DNA of 64,000 nt from Candidatus Gastranaerophilales bacterium (GCA_944323615.1 CALUTG010000002.1:23341-87340); one strand, 5' to 3'. Counted from the stretch's first letter, positions 16,948 to 27,143 are shown. Numbers and translations: made by a program. The notes: generated from the letters alone by a model not told the origin.

Positions 16948-18978
16948 TTGAAAATTGAAAAATGCTGTAATCACCAAATATTAAGCTCTACAGACAACAA
17001 GCAGGATAACAGTGCTACAAAACAATACAATCCTAGTTTTGGTTCTGGCTTAACCGGAATACTAAGTGCTTCCGGTAACTTCATGCAAGGAATTGAAAAT
17101 GGAGGATTTCTTGTTTCTTTCCTAATCCAAGACTGCTTGGGCATGACCTTACCGAGAGTAGGTGCAGCATTTTTGCGAGATAAAGAAATTACGGATCATT
17201 ACAACATTCAAGAGGGTTTTGAAGTCCTTGGTAGAGAAGGTCTCACAGGACCTTGTATGATGGCTGTAGCACCTATTATGTTTGCACTTGCAGCTGTATT
17301 CGGAAGATCAACAAGTGTAAATTCACAGCTTATAAAAAGATTCGGAAACAGTCTGAAAGAATTAATTAGTAAACCGGAATTTGACAAAACTTTATTAAAA
17401 AATAAAGATAAATTTAAAGAAGAATTCTTCAAAAATAATATACGTAAAATGCTTGAAAATTCTTTAGGTAAAGAAAATGTAAAAGATGAAAGTATTGAAT
17501 ATATACTAAAACAACTCAAAAACTATGAAAGAATTCCTAAAGATGCTAAGCTAAAAAGACCATTCGGCAAGAATAAATACCGTAAAGAGTGTCTGTCTAA
17601 CATAGTAGAACATATTGATAATATCAGATACAACACTTCATCTGACTTAAATATGCTGCAAAAAATAAAATTCGGTTCAGATGAAATAAAGGATATCAGG
17701 ACATTCTCAACAAAAGATGTAATGGATGCAATGATTAAGTATAGCAATGATACTATTTCTTTAAATAAACATCTTGATACACTTGATAGTATCTCTGCTG
17801 AAAACTTAAAAAATAGCTCTATTGCAAAACGCATGATCACCAATATTTCAACAATGGCAGCAACATTAGGCGTACTTTCTATTTTACCTAAAATATATGC
17901 TAAAAACAATATTGCTCCAGGCGCTCAAACTGTAAATAAACTAAGAGAAATTAGAGAACAGGAGCGTAAATTAGAACAAGAGCTTGAACATGATAAAAAA
18001 CGAGAAAAACAGCTTGAAAAAGATTTAGAGATAGAAAATGAAATTATCACAAAAGAAGTAGCTTTTAAAGGTAAAACTCCGTCCAAAAATCCATTATCAA
18101 GATTGGGCAAATTTATATCAAAACATACAAATGAGAATTTTTCATCCGAACTGGAATATGACGGACATAACTTTACACACACTTTAATGGCAGGACTATC
18201 CCTTTTTGGATTACTCCTTCCTAGAGGACTGAGAGCCTTTAATCGTGCACAAACTGATGATGTAACCGGTAAGAAAGACTTAACTGAACTATATGAGATT
18301 CTAATAAGAGATATCACATCTAGCCTGGCTGTTGTTTTTGTTGTACCTATGCTTACCAGAGCTTTTGTCACCTCTTATGAAAATCACTCTGGATTCGTCT
18401 TGATGCAAAAAAATAGAGATATGAGCAAATTGAAAACATCTCTAGACTTACTAAATCCATATAGCAAAGCACATGTGCTTACAAATTCAGAAATATCCTC
18501 TTTATATAATAATATTGATAACTTAGAAAAAATGAAGAATTTCTGCAAGTATATCGATCAAAATAATGGAGATCTGCAAAAAATTCTTTCTAAATCAGAA
18601 ACTGCTACGACCCTATTTAACGAAAAAACTCTTGATTTATCTAAATTAAAAGATTTGAGCAGATCAGATAAAAACAAAAAAGTAATAGAATTCTTCAATA
18701 AATTTGGCGAACAAGCACAAAAACTTGGCAAATCAAATGATAAAGAAAGCCTAAATAAACTGATTACCGACTTAATGAAGAGTGTCAAAAAACCTAAAGG
18801 TAACGGTATTACCTCTTTTGCAAGAGGATTGAATTCTATTCCAGCTCTATTAACAACACTATTCATATCACCATACATCTTAGGCTGGTTTATTCCTAGA
18901 TTAACTTATGCTAATACAAGGAGAATCCACGAAAAACAGGAACGTGAAAGAGAAGCTATTCTCAACAAACGCGCGTAA
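16948..18978 (+). CDS. Large polytopic membrane protein with a central coiled coil, function unknown
   Basis: A 676-residue protein starting at a TTG nine bases after AAAGGG. Likely membrane segments lie near residues 96-120 (GPCMMAVAPIMFALAAVFG), 291-312, 412-430, 453-473 and 632-655, with no signal peptide. Between the second and third lies a strongly charged coiled coil at about residues 330-372 (REQERKLEQELEHDKKREK), which should project from the membrane. Two Phe-Gly/Phe-Lys-Gly patches, NPSFGSG near the N-terminus and VAFKGK after the coil, recall short motifs in other unknown proteins here. It has its own promoter and converges on the transglycosylase gene. No family recognised. Confidence 0.75.
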   Translation: MKIEKCCNHQILSSTDNKQDNSATKQYNPSFGSGLTGILSASGNFMQGIENGGFLVSFLIQDCLGMTLPRVGAAFLRDKEITDHYNIQEGFEVLGREGLTGPCMMAVAPIMFALAAVFGRSTSVNSQLIKRFGNSLKELISKPEFDKTLLKNKDKFKEEFFKNNIRKMLENSLGKENVKDESIEYILKQLKNYERIPKDAKLKRPFGKNKYRKECLSNIVEHIDNIRYNTSSDLNMLQKIKFGSDEIKDIRTFSTKDVMDAMIKYSNDTISLNKHLDTLDSISAENLKNSSIAKRMITNISTMAATLGVLSILPKIYAKNNIAPGAQTVNKLREIREQERKLEQELEHDKKREKQLEKDLEIENEIITKEVAFKGKTPSKNPLSRLGKFISKHTNENFSSELEYDGHNFTHTLMAGLSLFGLLLPRGLRAFNRAQTDDVTGKKDLTELYEILIRDITSSLAVVFVVPMLTRAFVTSYENHSGFVLMQKNRDMSKLKTSLDLLNPYSKAHVLTNSEISSLYNNIDNLEKMKNFCKYIDQNNGDLQKILSKSETATTLFNEKTLDLSKLKDLSRSDKNKKVIEFFNKFGEQAQKLGKSNDKESLNKLITDLMKSVKKPKGNGITSFARGLNSIPALLTTLFISPYILGWFIPRLTYANTRRIHEKQEREREAILNKRA

Positions 18979-18983
18979 TCAGC

Positions 18984-19649
18984 TTAAAGGTAACTTGATA
19001 GTATAGAGCGGACATAATTTTGAGTTTCCTTATAAGGAGGAACGCCGTCATACTTGTCAACAGCACCCGGACCGGCATTATATGCAGCCAGAGCAAGAAT
19101 TATATTTCCATTATAACGATTTAACATTGATTTAAGATACTTTACCCCGCCTTCAACATTTTGTTCCGGATCAAGAGGGTTAGTAACACCTAATCCTTTA
19201 GCTGTTGCGGGCATAAGCTGCATCAACCCCAGGGCACCGACCCTCGATTTTGCGTTAGGGTTAAACCCTGATTCTTGATTAACTAAAGCATTTACAAGTT
19301 TTTCATCAACACCATGTTTTTTAGATACTCTTGAGATTAGTTCTTTAATTTTTGACTTAGTAGAGTAATCTTTTACTGCTCCTTCTGCTTTATTTGTATA
19401 AATAGAAGCATTTACCCTGGTAGCAGGATTTGTTAACAGATCTCCAAACTTTGTCTGTGCAGAAGATTTTAAAACTTTATCAAAAGATTCTATATTAGTT
19501 TTATTTAAAACGGCCTGAGGAGTGTTGGTCTCAACAGGAGTCCAATGGGCATTTAATCTGTTAATATAATTATTCATCTGAGAAGCTCTCTGCATCGCAC
19601 TTGATTGCCCTGATGATGATAACAGATTTTGAATCATAGCTGAAAACAT
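18984..19649 (-). CDS. Lytic transglycosylase (SLT domain)
   Basis: A 221-residue protein. The C-terminal half is a Slt70/MltC-type catalytic domain: the catalytic Glu in [12 protein letters not shown], then '[18 protein letters not shown]', '[16 protein letters not shown]' and '[15 protein letters not shown]'. It cleaves peptidoglycan glycan strands to 1,6-anhydro products. The N-terminal 90 residues are low complexity and show no classic signal peptide, so export may use another route, for example flagellar or phage-like; this is uncertain. I chose the ATG at 19649, nine bases after AAAGGA; the frame extends to a GTG at 19670. Confidence 0.9.
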   Translation of the reverse strand: MFSAMIQNLLSSSGQSSAMQRASQMNNYINRLNAHWTPVETNTPQAVLNKTNIESFDKVLKSSAQTKFGDLLTNPATRVNASIYTNKAEGAVKDYSTKSKIKELISRVSKKHGVDEKLVNALVNQESGFNPNAKSRVGALGLMQLMPATAKGLGVTNPLDPEQNVEGGVKYLKSMLNRYNGNIILALAAYNAGPGAVDKYDGVPPYKETQNYVRSILSSYL

Positions 19650-19782
19650 TGTTGTATATCCTTTCACCAATACAAAACGGTTTTTCGTAACATTTCTTTA
19701 AGTAATTTATAAAAAATACACTATATGGTTTAATATTTTTATTGAATAAGTCAAAAATATGGATTTTTTTTTTACAATATGG

Positions 19783-19788
19783 TATCAT
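19783..19788 (+). promoter_or_regulatory. Extended -10 promoter element of the 19815-26429 operon
   Basis: TATGG followed by TATCAT just before the operon, with TG two bases before the hexamer. Transcription would begin close to 19795-19798, which rules out the ATG at 19779 and supports the GTG at 19815. Confidence 0.4.
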
Positions 19789-19814
19789 TAGCTCATAATG
19801 AGGGAGAGTGTCCG

Positions 19815-21950
19815 GTGAATAACGATAATTTTTTGATAGAAGAGAATGATTTAGAACTAGCAAGAGATATTTGTAAATACATTGAGAATCCAGATATCAG
19901 AAATCGAGCAGTTGCAAATGCTATTGCTGGAAATATTGCAGAAAAATATTTTACAGAAGTTGAAATTGATACAAAGTCTGGACTTCATAACATATCATAT
20001 GTTTTGAAAGATCTTGAAATAGCAGATATCTATATAAATAATTGTTACATAGATGTAAAACTATACTTTAATGAAAATGAAATATTTGTACCCAAAAGTC
20101 TTTTTGACAAAGGAATAGCTCCGGTAGCATTCATGTTCATTAAAATTACTCCAGATTTATCTGGCGGAAGCGTAACAGGATTTATTTCTTCAAACGAAAT
20201 AGATTTTTCAAAAGAACAAAATGGTTATTATAAAGTTGATGAATCAGAATTAACATCATTTTATGACATCGAACCTTTGTTAATTGACAGGCAGACACCG
20301 GAGTTTGTTGATAACATTGATAAAAAAATCTTTTCTTTTCTTGAAGGTTCAATGGAAAATGTTGACGAGTTTTATCTGGAACTCATCAACTCCAGAGATG
20401 CAAGGGAAAGGCTTGCAATAGCGGCTAAGGCTCAAAGTATTTTTAATTTGATTTCAGTAACTCAATCAGAGAATAAAGCTGATGTTGAAAACAATACCGA
20501 AGGAGCCTCCGAAGGCGAGGAAACTGAAGATTTCTCTCTAAACTTAGAAGCTGATAGTATTGAGCCTCTAAGCCTAGATGCTAATGTCCCGACAGAATTA
20601 AATTTTGATGAAAATATAACAGAGCCTCTCAATGAAATTGATGACCAAATTGAAGCATCTGAGAACTTCATTTTAGATACAGAACCAGAGAGCTTTGAAC
20701 TTGAAGCTTCTGACATTGTTTCTGAATTAGAAGAAGCTTCTGGGAATGAATTAGAAGAAAATACTGTAACAGTAGCTGAAAGTGATGATGAAGCACCTGC
20801 TGATACAGTATCCGAAGAACTTGATGATAATATAAAAGAAGTGGAATCGGAAGAAATCCCGAATATTGATGAAAGTATTAGTTCTAATCCGACAGAATTT
20901 AATATGAGCAATTACGATGAGATTAGCACAATTGAAGACAGCAATACCGAACCTTTAATAACAGAAGAACTGGTTGAATATAATCCTTCAGAAACAGCCG
21001 GTGATGAATCTTCACCATATAAAACGTCTGAAATCCCAGAATACAAATCCGATAAAGAAGGTAATGATGCTGGAAACGAGTTTAATTACTCAACGGAAAC
21101 AACCCCAAGCCTAAATACTATTGATAATAATGAAGATTCAGTAGAGCTTGATATAGCAAATCTGGAATCTCTTCTTGATAATGAACCTAAACAAGATGTT
21201 CAAGAAGAGCCAAACAACAATAACGAGAATATAGAGACTTCACCGCAAATAGACAGATTGTTCGGACAGTCTTCAGAAAACGAAGATTTAGATGACAACG
21301 TTATTGCTGAATCACCTAAGAAAAAAACTTCTAAACTTTTACCGGTAGTTGGAGCTATTGCCGTACTAGGAGCAATTGGATACTATAGTTATACTAAATT
21401 TGTAAATCCGGCTCCTGCTGATCTACCGCTGCCTCCAAATGATTTGAAACAGACACAAGCACCTAAAAGTACAGCTCCAAAAACTCCGGTACAAGAAGCT
21501 ATGCCTGTTGAAACTATAGAAAACATAGAAAAACCTACAGCTACGGAAGAAGCGGCTTCGGTATCTATACCGGCAATAGAACAGAATCTTGACGCATCTA
21601 TTCTGGTATCAAACCTTTCTGTAAACTGGGAAGTTCCAAGCGGTTATGTTTCTAACAATACCGCTAAACGTTATTTCTTGAAACTTGGAAAAATTATACA
21701 GCTTAATCTAAAAACAGAATTATTATTGCTTAGCAAACCACCTATTACAAATAAAATAGCAGTGGAAATTGAATACAATAAAAATACAAAAAAATTCGAA
21801 GTTAAGGGTATTACGGAATCTAGCGGAGAAAAGAGTGTAGATGATATTATTTTAAAAACAGTTAATAATGCTTTAAATATAAATCTTAGAATGAATACAA
21901 GTTCATTTGGAAATATTGCAGGCAACCCTGTATTAGTAATTCATTTGTAA
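19815..21950 (+). CDS. Single-pass acidic protein with C-terminal TonB-C-like domain, function unknown
   Basis: A 711-residue protein. It has a folded N-terminal domain of about 200 residues, about 280 residues of Glu/Asp/Ser/Asn-rich disordered sequence, one membrane segment (LLPVVGAIAVLGAIGYYSY), a Pro-rich linker, and a C-terminal domain of about 115 residues. That domain resembles TonB-C/energy-transducing folds: 'KRYFLKLGKIIQLNLKTELL', then strands ending in VLVIHL. The N-terminal domain recalls the cyanobacterial DUF1822 group; that is only an impression. The GTG at 19815 has AGGGAG upstream and sits after the promoter, so the ATG at 19779 is unlikely. First gene of a three-gene operon. 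Confidence 0.78.
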   Translation: MNNDNFLIEENDLELARDICKYIENPDIRNRAVANAIAGNIAEKYFTEVEIDTKSGLHNISYVLKDLEIADIYINNCYIDVKLYFNENEIFVPKSLFDKGIAPVAFMFIKITPDLSGGSVTGFISSNEIDFSKEQNGYYKVDESELTSFYDIEPLLIDRQTPEFVDNIDKKIFSFLEGSMENVDEFYLELINSRDARERLAIAAKAQSIFNLISVTQSENKADVENNTEGASEGEETEDFSLNLEADSIEPLSLDANVPTELNFDENITEPLNEIDDQIEASENFILDTEPESFELEASDIVSELEEASGNELEENTVTVAESDDEAPADTVSEELDDNIKEVESEEIPNIDESISSNPTEFNMSNYDEISTIEDSNTEPLITEELVEYNPSETAGDESSPYKTSEIPEYKSDKEGNDAGNEFNYSTETTPSLNTIDNNEDSVELDIANLESLLDNEPKQDVQEEPNNNNENIETSPQIDRLFGQSSENEDLDDNVIAESPKKKTSKLLPVVGAIAVLGAIGYYSYTKFVNPAPADLPLPPNDLKQTQAPKSTAPKTPVQEAMPVETIENIEKPTATEEAASVSIPAIEQNLDASILVSNLSVNWEVPSGYVSNNTAKRYFLKLGKIIQLNLKTELLLLSKPPITNKIAVEIEYNKNTKKFEVKGITESSGEKSVDDIILKTVNNALNINLRMNTSSFGNIAGNPVLVIHL

Positions 21951-21967
21951 TAGGGAAAAGAGAATAT

Positions 21968-23473
21968 ATGGAAAATAACAAATACTATGATTTAATAATT
22001 GAATTAATTCAGGAAAACAATAAATTTCCCGGTCATGAAGATATTCTGAAGGATATCGCAGAGGATGTTTATAACCATGCCAAAGTAGTTTTAAATTCTG
22101 TGACAAATGAAGATGTCATATCAGCTTATCTTGAAAAAGTTATATCCACTTCAATAATTACAGTATCTAAAAAGCTGAATAAAGGAGTAAGACCTCGTTC
22201 ATCAGGAGCTGTAGATGCGATTATTGCTGCAAGAAAAGCTGCGTCTGAAGCACGCACCACTGCCAGAAAAACTGCAACTGTAGAAAAAGATTTAACATCT
22301 GTAAATACAGAACTTGTTGATAAAATGATTAACGGACCGGAAGCTCCGTCCGCTAAAATCGAACCAATATCCGAAAGCACAGAGGAACAAGTTGCTTTAG
22401 ATCTGCAAAGTTCTCCGGAAAATAATAACCTCGACATTTTAGAAGAATCGGAGTTATCAACTGACATAACTTCGGATGAAATAATCCAACCGGATACAGA
22501 ACAGTCTTTTGTTTTTGAAGAAAATACAGTTTCTAATGACTTTATACAAGAAGATCTTCAACCTGAATCGGATATGACAGCAGCAGTACAAGACTCTCCT
22601 GTTTTTGAAGGAATCCAAGAAGAGTCAATTGATTCGGATGAAATACAAAAAGAGGATTTTGTATCCACAGAGCTGAATGAATCTCCGACAGCTCCAATTG
22701 AAGCAAGCTCTTTGACGGAAGAAACTCCTGACAACTTATTGGAAGATATGTCTGCCATTGATGAATTATCGGAAATTGAGATAAATACTTCGGAAATTTC
22801 GGAAGAAGAACCGGCCGATCTTATGGAAGAAGAGATACCTGTCTCTGATAATTTATCTGATTTTGAAACTGATTCTGCAAGAGAAGAAGAATTTGACACC
22901 ATAATTGAAGATACCTCCGTATCAGAAGATTTACCAAGTTTTGAAGCCAATCCAGATTTAATGCAAGAGCAGAATAATCTTTTGGATGAACAAAAACCCG
23001 AATTAATAACTGCTGAAAACTTAGTTGAAGAAGCAGAAGTATTGGAAGAAGTCAATGAATTATCTCTTGAGAATGGTTCAGAAGATCTTGAACTTACAGC
23101 TGATACTGAAGCTGAAGATTTAACATTTACAGAATCTGATCTAGAAGAATTGGAGCCGGCTGATATAGACAAGCCTCTTATTTCTGAAACTAAAACCCTG
23201 CCTAAAGAAGAGACTGTTAAAGCTGTAATCGGACCAGATTATTCATGCTTTAGCTATAATCCTGATGTTCAAGATTCTCTATGGAATGAAGGAGATGTCA
23301 CTGAGGCTCTGGAAATTATAAATAAAAAAGATCCCGATTCCAATGTTTTCAAAATCTATAAACTAAGATTTAACGACGGAAACACGGTTGATAAAATCAG
23401 TAAAGAACTTAACCTGACAGAAGAACAAGTTATAGATACTCTAATTGAGATATCCTTATTAGTAAAGGAATAA
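21968..23473 (+). CDS. Acidic, largely disordered protein with C-terminal helix-turn-helix, function unknown
   Basis: A 501-residue protein. Residues 1-110 look folded and helical (ends with a basic Ala/Arg stretch, AIIAARKAASEARTTARKTA). Residues 120-420 are a long Glu/Ser/Asp/Leu-rich acidic linker. The last 50 residues form a helix-turn-helix that resembles sigma region 4 or a DnaA-like tail: 'GNTVDKISKELNLTEEQVIDTLIEISLL'. There is no signal peptide. The linker is of the same composition as that of the preceding gene, as though the two proteins interact or share an origin. Start ATG has GGGAAAAGAGA upstream; the gap to the previous stop is 17 bases. Confidence 0.75.
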   Translation: MENNKYYDLIIELIQENNKFPGHEDILKDIAEDVYNHAKVVLNSVTNEDVISAYLEKVISTSIITVSKKLNKGVRPRSSGAVDAIIAARKAASEARTTARKTATVEKDLTSVNTELVDKMINGPEAPSAKIEPISESTEEQVALDLQSSPENNNLDILEESELSTDITSDEIIQPDTEQSFVFEENTVSNDFIQEDLQPESDMTAAVQDSPVFEGIQEESIDSDEIQKEDFVSTELNESPTAPIEASSLTEETPDNLLEDMSAIDELSEIEINTSEISEEEPADLMEEEIPVSDNLSDFETDSAREEEFDTIIEDTSVSEDLPSFEANPDLMQEQNNLLDEQKPELITAENLVEEAEVLEEVNELSLENGSEDLELTADTEAEDLTFTESDLEELEPADIDKPLISETKTLPKEETVKAVIGPDYSCFSYNPDVQDSLWNEGDVTEALEIINKKDPDSNVFKIYKLRFNDGNTVDKISKELNLTEEQVIDTLIEISLLVKE

Positions 23474-23480
23474 AAGCTTA

Positions 23481-26429
23481 ATGCAATGTCCCAGATGCAA
23501 AAAAGAAATTGAAGACAATTCTTTGAAATGCAGCTTTTGCGGTGCAAAAGTCGGGTCAATATGCAAATCTTGCGGATCTTATAATACTATAACAGCAAAA
23601 GAATGCTCCGGCTGCGGGAATATTCTGCTAAAAATTTGTCCTGAATGCGGTGCTGCAAATTTACCTGCTGCTAAACTATGCCGTAAATGCAAAGCCAATC
23701 TGGACAAAAGAGAAGAAAAAGAACAATCTATTTTACCTGCATACACAGCAAATACATACTCACAGCAGAAAGTCAAAACAAAACTCCTGGAAGCAATTAA
23801 AAATGCTGAAACAAAAATAATTACTATAGGCGGAGAAAGCGGTTCCGGAAAGAATCTGGTTTTAAGATACAGTATTAATGAATTAAAAAAGGCAAAGCTG
23901 ATATGGATGCTTGGATCCTGCACGCAAATTACACAATTATCTCCTTTCGGTTTCTTTCAGGATTTGTTTTTAAACTTTTTTAATATAAACAATTTTTGTC
24001 CGGATACACTTCAACTAAAAAAGAATTCTCTTAAATTTTTCAAACAGGATTTCCCGTCACTTACCAATAACGAAATTTTAGATTTACTCAACTTTTTGTA
24101 TCCGGAAAATACCGATAAATATGAAAATATTTATTATAACAAGGCAAAAATGTTTAATATAATGAAAAAAGTTGTCTTAACCATCATTGAGAAGATGAAG
24201 GTTGTCTTTATTATAGATAACTTTGAATATATTGACGGAATGTCTTATGACTTTATAGAAGAACTTTTAAAAGAAGAACTGGTACTGGAAAGAAGCAAAT
24301 TCATAATAATTTCAGCTGAAACTAAACCTGGCCTCGGCAGGTTGCCTTCTCCGTTACTAGATGCTGTAAACTATATGGATTTAAATATCGCACAATTTTC
24401 ACAAAACCAAATAGAATCTTTGCTGGGGCAATACAGCGGTATGAAATTCGAAAAGCCTTTTGTTGAAAGAACTATAAGAATAGCTAACGGTAACCCGTCA
24501 GTGGTAGAGCAAATTGTATTACTTTACCATGATATTAGAAGAAATAACTTTAAACCGGTATCCTATAACTCCCTGGAAGATATTATTAATTTTAGATTAA
24601 ATATTCTTAAGCAAACAGATTTGCACGCATACAGACTCCTAACCGCAATGTCGATTTTAGGGAAGAAAATTTACCCTGCCATGCTGGAAAATTTTGACAA
24701 CAATCCTGCTCAAGAATTTGAACGTATTGTTGAAAAACTTGTGGATTTGGGCTTTATAACCCAGATTAATACTTTATCTTTTGAATTCAAAAGCACCAAT
24801 ATATGGAAATTAATTGTCGCGAATGTCAAAAACGATGAATATTTTGAAGAAATCTTAAATATTCTCTATGAAACTTTAAGCATCTATAAGCAATCCTCTA
24901 TCGCATTATTAGGATATATTGTTCAGAAATTAAGCAATAATGACCACGCTTTTGAGATTTGGACGCTTCTTATGAAACAAGCCTGCTATATTGGAGATAT
25001 TGGATTATATATTATTACCCAAAAGCAAGCACTTAAACTCATAGAAAATAAAACCAATCCGTTTTTCCAAAAAGTGAAAAGAAATATTTATACAAGAGTA
25101 GGAAAACTACTTGAACCAATAGATTACAAAACCTCATTTGAATATCTGCAGACAGCAGTAATGATGCTTGACGATAACGATGATGCTGAGCATATAGAAT
25201 TACTGGGATATCTCGCGTCCTGTTCAATGAAATCTGGAAACTATTGGGGTGCAATTGAATGCACGGACAGTGTCTTAAACAAACTGCCGGACGAGATGAG
25301 GTTTGAAAAAATCCTGATAAAATCAAGACAAGTCACCCCTCTTCTTCGCTTAGGAAATTACGGACAGCTTATAAACCTTATTGAAACTGAACTTCTGCCC
25401 GAAATTGAAAAAGTCCTTTCTAAGGGAAAAGACTTACCCGTTATCAGAATTTCCGACCTGTATGAAACCTGGCTGGGAATATACTTTGACTTTGCGGAAG
25501 CTCTTATTTTCCAAGGTGATGGAAAAATGTTTGACGTTATACAAAGTATAGGAGATATTCTTGAAAAAAATCAAACAACAGAGCCTTCCGTGACATGCAG
25601 ACTTTGCTTGCTTATTGCACTGGCTAATACAATAAAAGGAGATTTTAAAACCTCTAAAAAGGTTCTTGATGATCTGCTGAAAGATTATCCGCTCGATAAT
25701 ATGGATTCGTTTATTGTCTCAAGGTGGAACTTTATTGATATTTTAAACAAATTCTTTGAAAAAGATTACAATACGCTTTACAGTGAACTATTTAATGTTA
25801 CTGCATACGCAAATAATGTTAATGATAACTTTACAAAAAACATCTTAAAGACACTGCTTGCAAAAATTTTAAAAGACGGCGGCCAAACAAAAAAAGCTCT
25901 TGAAATACTTGAAGAGCAGGTTTCTTATTTTGCAAAAACAAAAGTTGCAACAGGAGTATTGCTTTCCTGGTACCTGATAGCAGAGATAAAACTTATCACT
26001 AACGGGACTCAGTTTGCACTTGATATAGCAACAAAAGCCCTTGATATTGCACAGGGGCCAAATATTAATAATTATTATTTCATAGCACTATTTAACAGAT
26101 TAATAGGTGAAATTTACCTTGCAAAACAAGATTTTGAATCCGCGCAAGTCTACATAGAAAAATCTATTATGGTAGCTAAGCAGTTTGGACTTGAATTTAT
26201 ACTTCTTAACAGCTATCTCCAAAATGCAAAATTGTATCAGGAACTGGCTCTTCCTAAGTCAAGCAAACGAAACGACTATATCAAACAGGCTCTTAAATTG
26301 TTCCAGCTTGCTAAAAACCTCACAATTGTATCAGAACAGCCCGTTATACAAAAAACAATCAAAGAAGAATTAAATTTGCTGCTGTCATTCTGCAAACTTA
26401 ACGGTATTACCATCGGCGGAGGTAAATAG
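23481..26429 (+). CDS. Zinc-ribbon / STAND-type ATPase / TPR protein, function unknown
   Basis: A 982-residue protein. The first 75 residues carry six Cys-x2-Cys knuckles (C3/6, C17/20, C28/31, C42/45, C53/56, C67/70), enough for three zinc ribbons. A P-loop follows: GGESGSGKN at about 117-125 and Walker B 'VVFIIDNFEYID' near residue 243. The rest is helical with TPR-like repeats ('AEHIELLGYLASCSMKSGNYWGAIECTDSVL'). The layout matches the regulatory half of multidomain adenylate cyclases and STAND ATPases that act as signal-driven switches, but no cyclase or effector domain is attached. The start follows the previous stop by seven bases. Third gene of the operon with 19815 and 21968; the effector may be one of those. 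Confidence 0.85.
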   Translation: MQCPRCKKEIEDNSLKCSFCGAKVGSICKSCGSYNTITAKECSGCGNILLKICPECGAANLPAAKLCRKCKANLDKREEKEQSILPAYTANTYSQQKVKTKLLEAIKNAETKIITIGGESGSGKNLVLRYSINELKKAKLIWMLGSCTQITQLSPFGFFQDLFLNFFNINNFCPDTLQLKKNSLKFFKQDFPSLTNNEILDLLNFLYPENTDKYENIYYNKAKMFNIMKKVVLTIIEKMKVVFIIDNFEYIDGMSYDFIEELLKEELVLERSKFIIISAETKPGLGRLPSPLLDAVNYMDLNIAQFSQNQIESLLGQYSGMKFEKPFVERTIRIANGNPSVVEQIVLLYHDIRRNNFKPVSYNSLEDIINFRLNILKQTDLHAYRLLTAMSILGKKIYPAMLENFDNNPAQEFERIVEKLVDLGFITQINTLSFEFKSTNIWKLIVANVKNDEYFEEILNILYETLSIYKQSSIALLGYIVQKLSNNDHAFEIWTLLMKQACYIGDIGLYIITQKQALKLIENKTNPFFQKVKRNIYTRVGKLLEPIDYKTSFEYLQTAVMMLDDNDDAEHIELLGYLASCSMKSGNYWGAIECTDSVLNKLPDEMRFEKILIKSRQVTPLLRLGNYGQLINLIETELLPEIEKVLSKGKDLPVIRISDLYETWLGIYFDFAEALIFQGDGKMFDVIQSIGDILEKNQTTEPSVTCRLCLLIALANTIKGDFKTSKKVLDDLLKDYPLDNMDSFIVSRWNFIDILNKFFEKDYNTLYSELFNVTAYANNVNDNFTKNILKTLLAKILKDGGQTKKALEILEEQVSYFAKTKVATGVLLSWYLIAEIKLITNGTQFALDIATKALDIAQGPNINNYYFIALFNRLIGEIYLAKQDFESAQVYIEKSIMVAKQFGLEFILLNSYLQNAKLYQELALPKSSKRNDYIKQALKLFQLAKNLTIVSEQPVIQKTIKEELNLLLSFCKLNGITIGGGK

Positions 26430-26470
26430 GGGTAAGGGGTAAATAATTAATATTAAAATAAACTTGTTTT

Positions 26471-27028
26471 TTATACGTAGTCGTCAGGGTTACCTGAATA
26501 GTCCTGAATCATGCCTTCTGAATCCGTGTCAGCAGCCACACCGGAATACTCATGAACAGAGGATCTATATGCAAGAGCTCGTTTATTTAGCTCATCCATT
26601 GCCATAGGACCTGTCAAAACTTCAATAACTTCTCCGTTTGAATCATATAATTTTAGACGGGGAATTTCAACACCTTGAGGAGTTTTATATCCCATTAGAG
26701 ACATCGGACCATATTCGCCAAACCCGTCTTTCATCTCGTAATACAATTCTTTAAGGTTTTCGTTATCAAGGCAGCTTATTGCGACATTGTTACTGGTTTC
26801 TCTCTGAACCCAATCCTGAACGGTCTGGGTTTCGTCAAGCAGCTCCGCTAATTGTTCCGAAGTCGCTTTAATATTGACAAACAATGAGTCTCCCCCTTTA
26901 CCTACGGCTGTAGGGCCTTTTTCTTTTGACCTGAACACCCTGTAATTTGCTTCGTCAATAACCTTTTTTTCACCGGGATCCTGATTGTCATTATTTAAAC
27001 TTTTTTCAACGTGAAATTCTTCAGCCAT
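26471..27028 (-). CDS. Conserved-looking 185-residue protein, function unknown
   Basis: Starts at the ATG at 27028, with AAGGAG and seven spacing bases; the open frame continues upstream to 27115 without a ribosome binding site. The protein is acidic. It reads MAEEFHVEK at the start and has a likely folded core from residue 60 ('SLFVNIKATSEQLAELLDETQTVQDWVQ', 'PMSLMGYKTPQGVEIPRLKLYDSNGEVIEVLTGPMAM') and a Tyr/Asp/Ser-rich tail. No signal peptide or membrane segment. An HLR1-like double repeat lies 67-84 bases upstream of the ATG. It converges on the ATPase gene. I do not recognise the family. Confidence 0.75.
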   Translation of the reverse strand: MAEEFHVEKSLNNDNQDPGEKKVIDEANYRVFRSKEKGPTAVGKGGDSLFVNIKATSEQLAELLDETQTVQDWVQRETSNNVAISCLDNENLKELYYEMKDGFGEYGPMSLMGYKTPQGVEIPRLKLYDSNGEVIEVLTGPMAMDELNKRALAYRSSVHEYSGVAADTDSEGMIQDYSGNPDDYV

Positions 27029-27094
27029 AGTTTTACTCCTTATATTTTGATTTACGGCACAAAATAAGGAATCTTTAATGTTTTGAGATAAATA

Positions 27095-27112
27095 TTTACA
27101 AATATTTACATA
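27095..27112 (+). promoter_or_regulatory. HLR1-like direct repeat upstream of the 26471-27028 gene
   Basis: TTTACAAA, two bases, TTTACATA. This fits the cyanobacterial RpaB site (K-TTACA-WW, two bases, K-TTACA-WW) at every position. It lies on the strand opposite to the downstream gene, as at 33032. Confidence 0.5.
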
Positions 27113-27143
27113 CATTATCTGAAGATGAAAAAAACCTAAAAAC

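Noticed and set aside
20462..23172. Serine-rich minus-strand frames opposite the acidic proteins (20462-20911 and 22558-23172)
   Set aside because: GAA and GAT codons read backwards give TTC and ATC, so Ser/Phe-rich shadows arise automatically; no SD and no domain.
27095..27112. WalR (YycF) site instead of HLR1
   Set aside because: WalR boxes have an 11-base period (TGTWAH, five bases, TGTWAH); these have exactly 10, which fits HLR1. The two regulators are related, so a WalR-like protein with shifted spacing is still possible.
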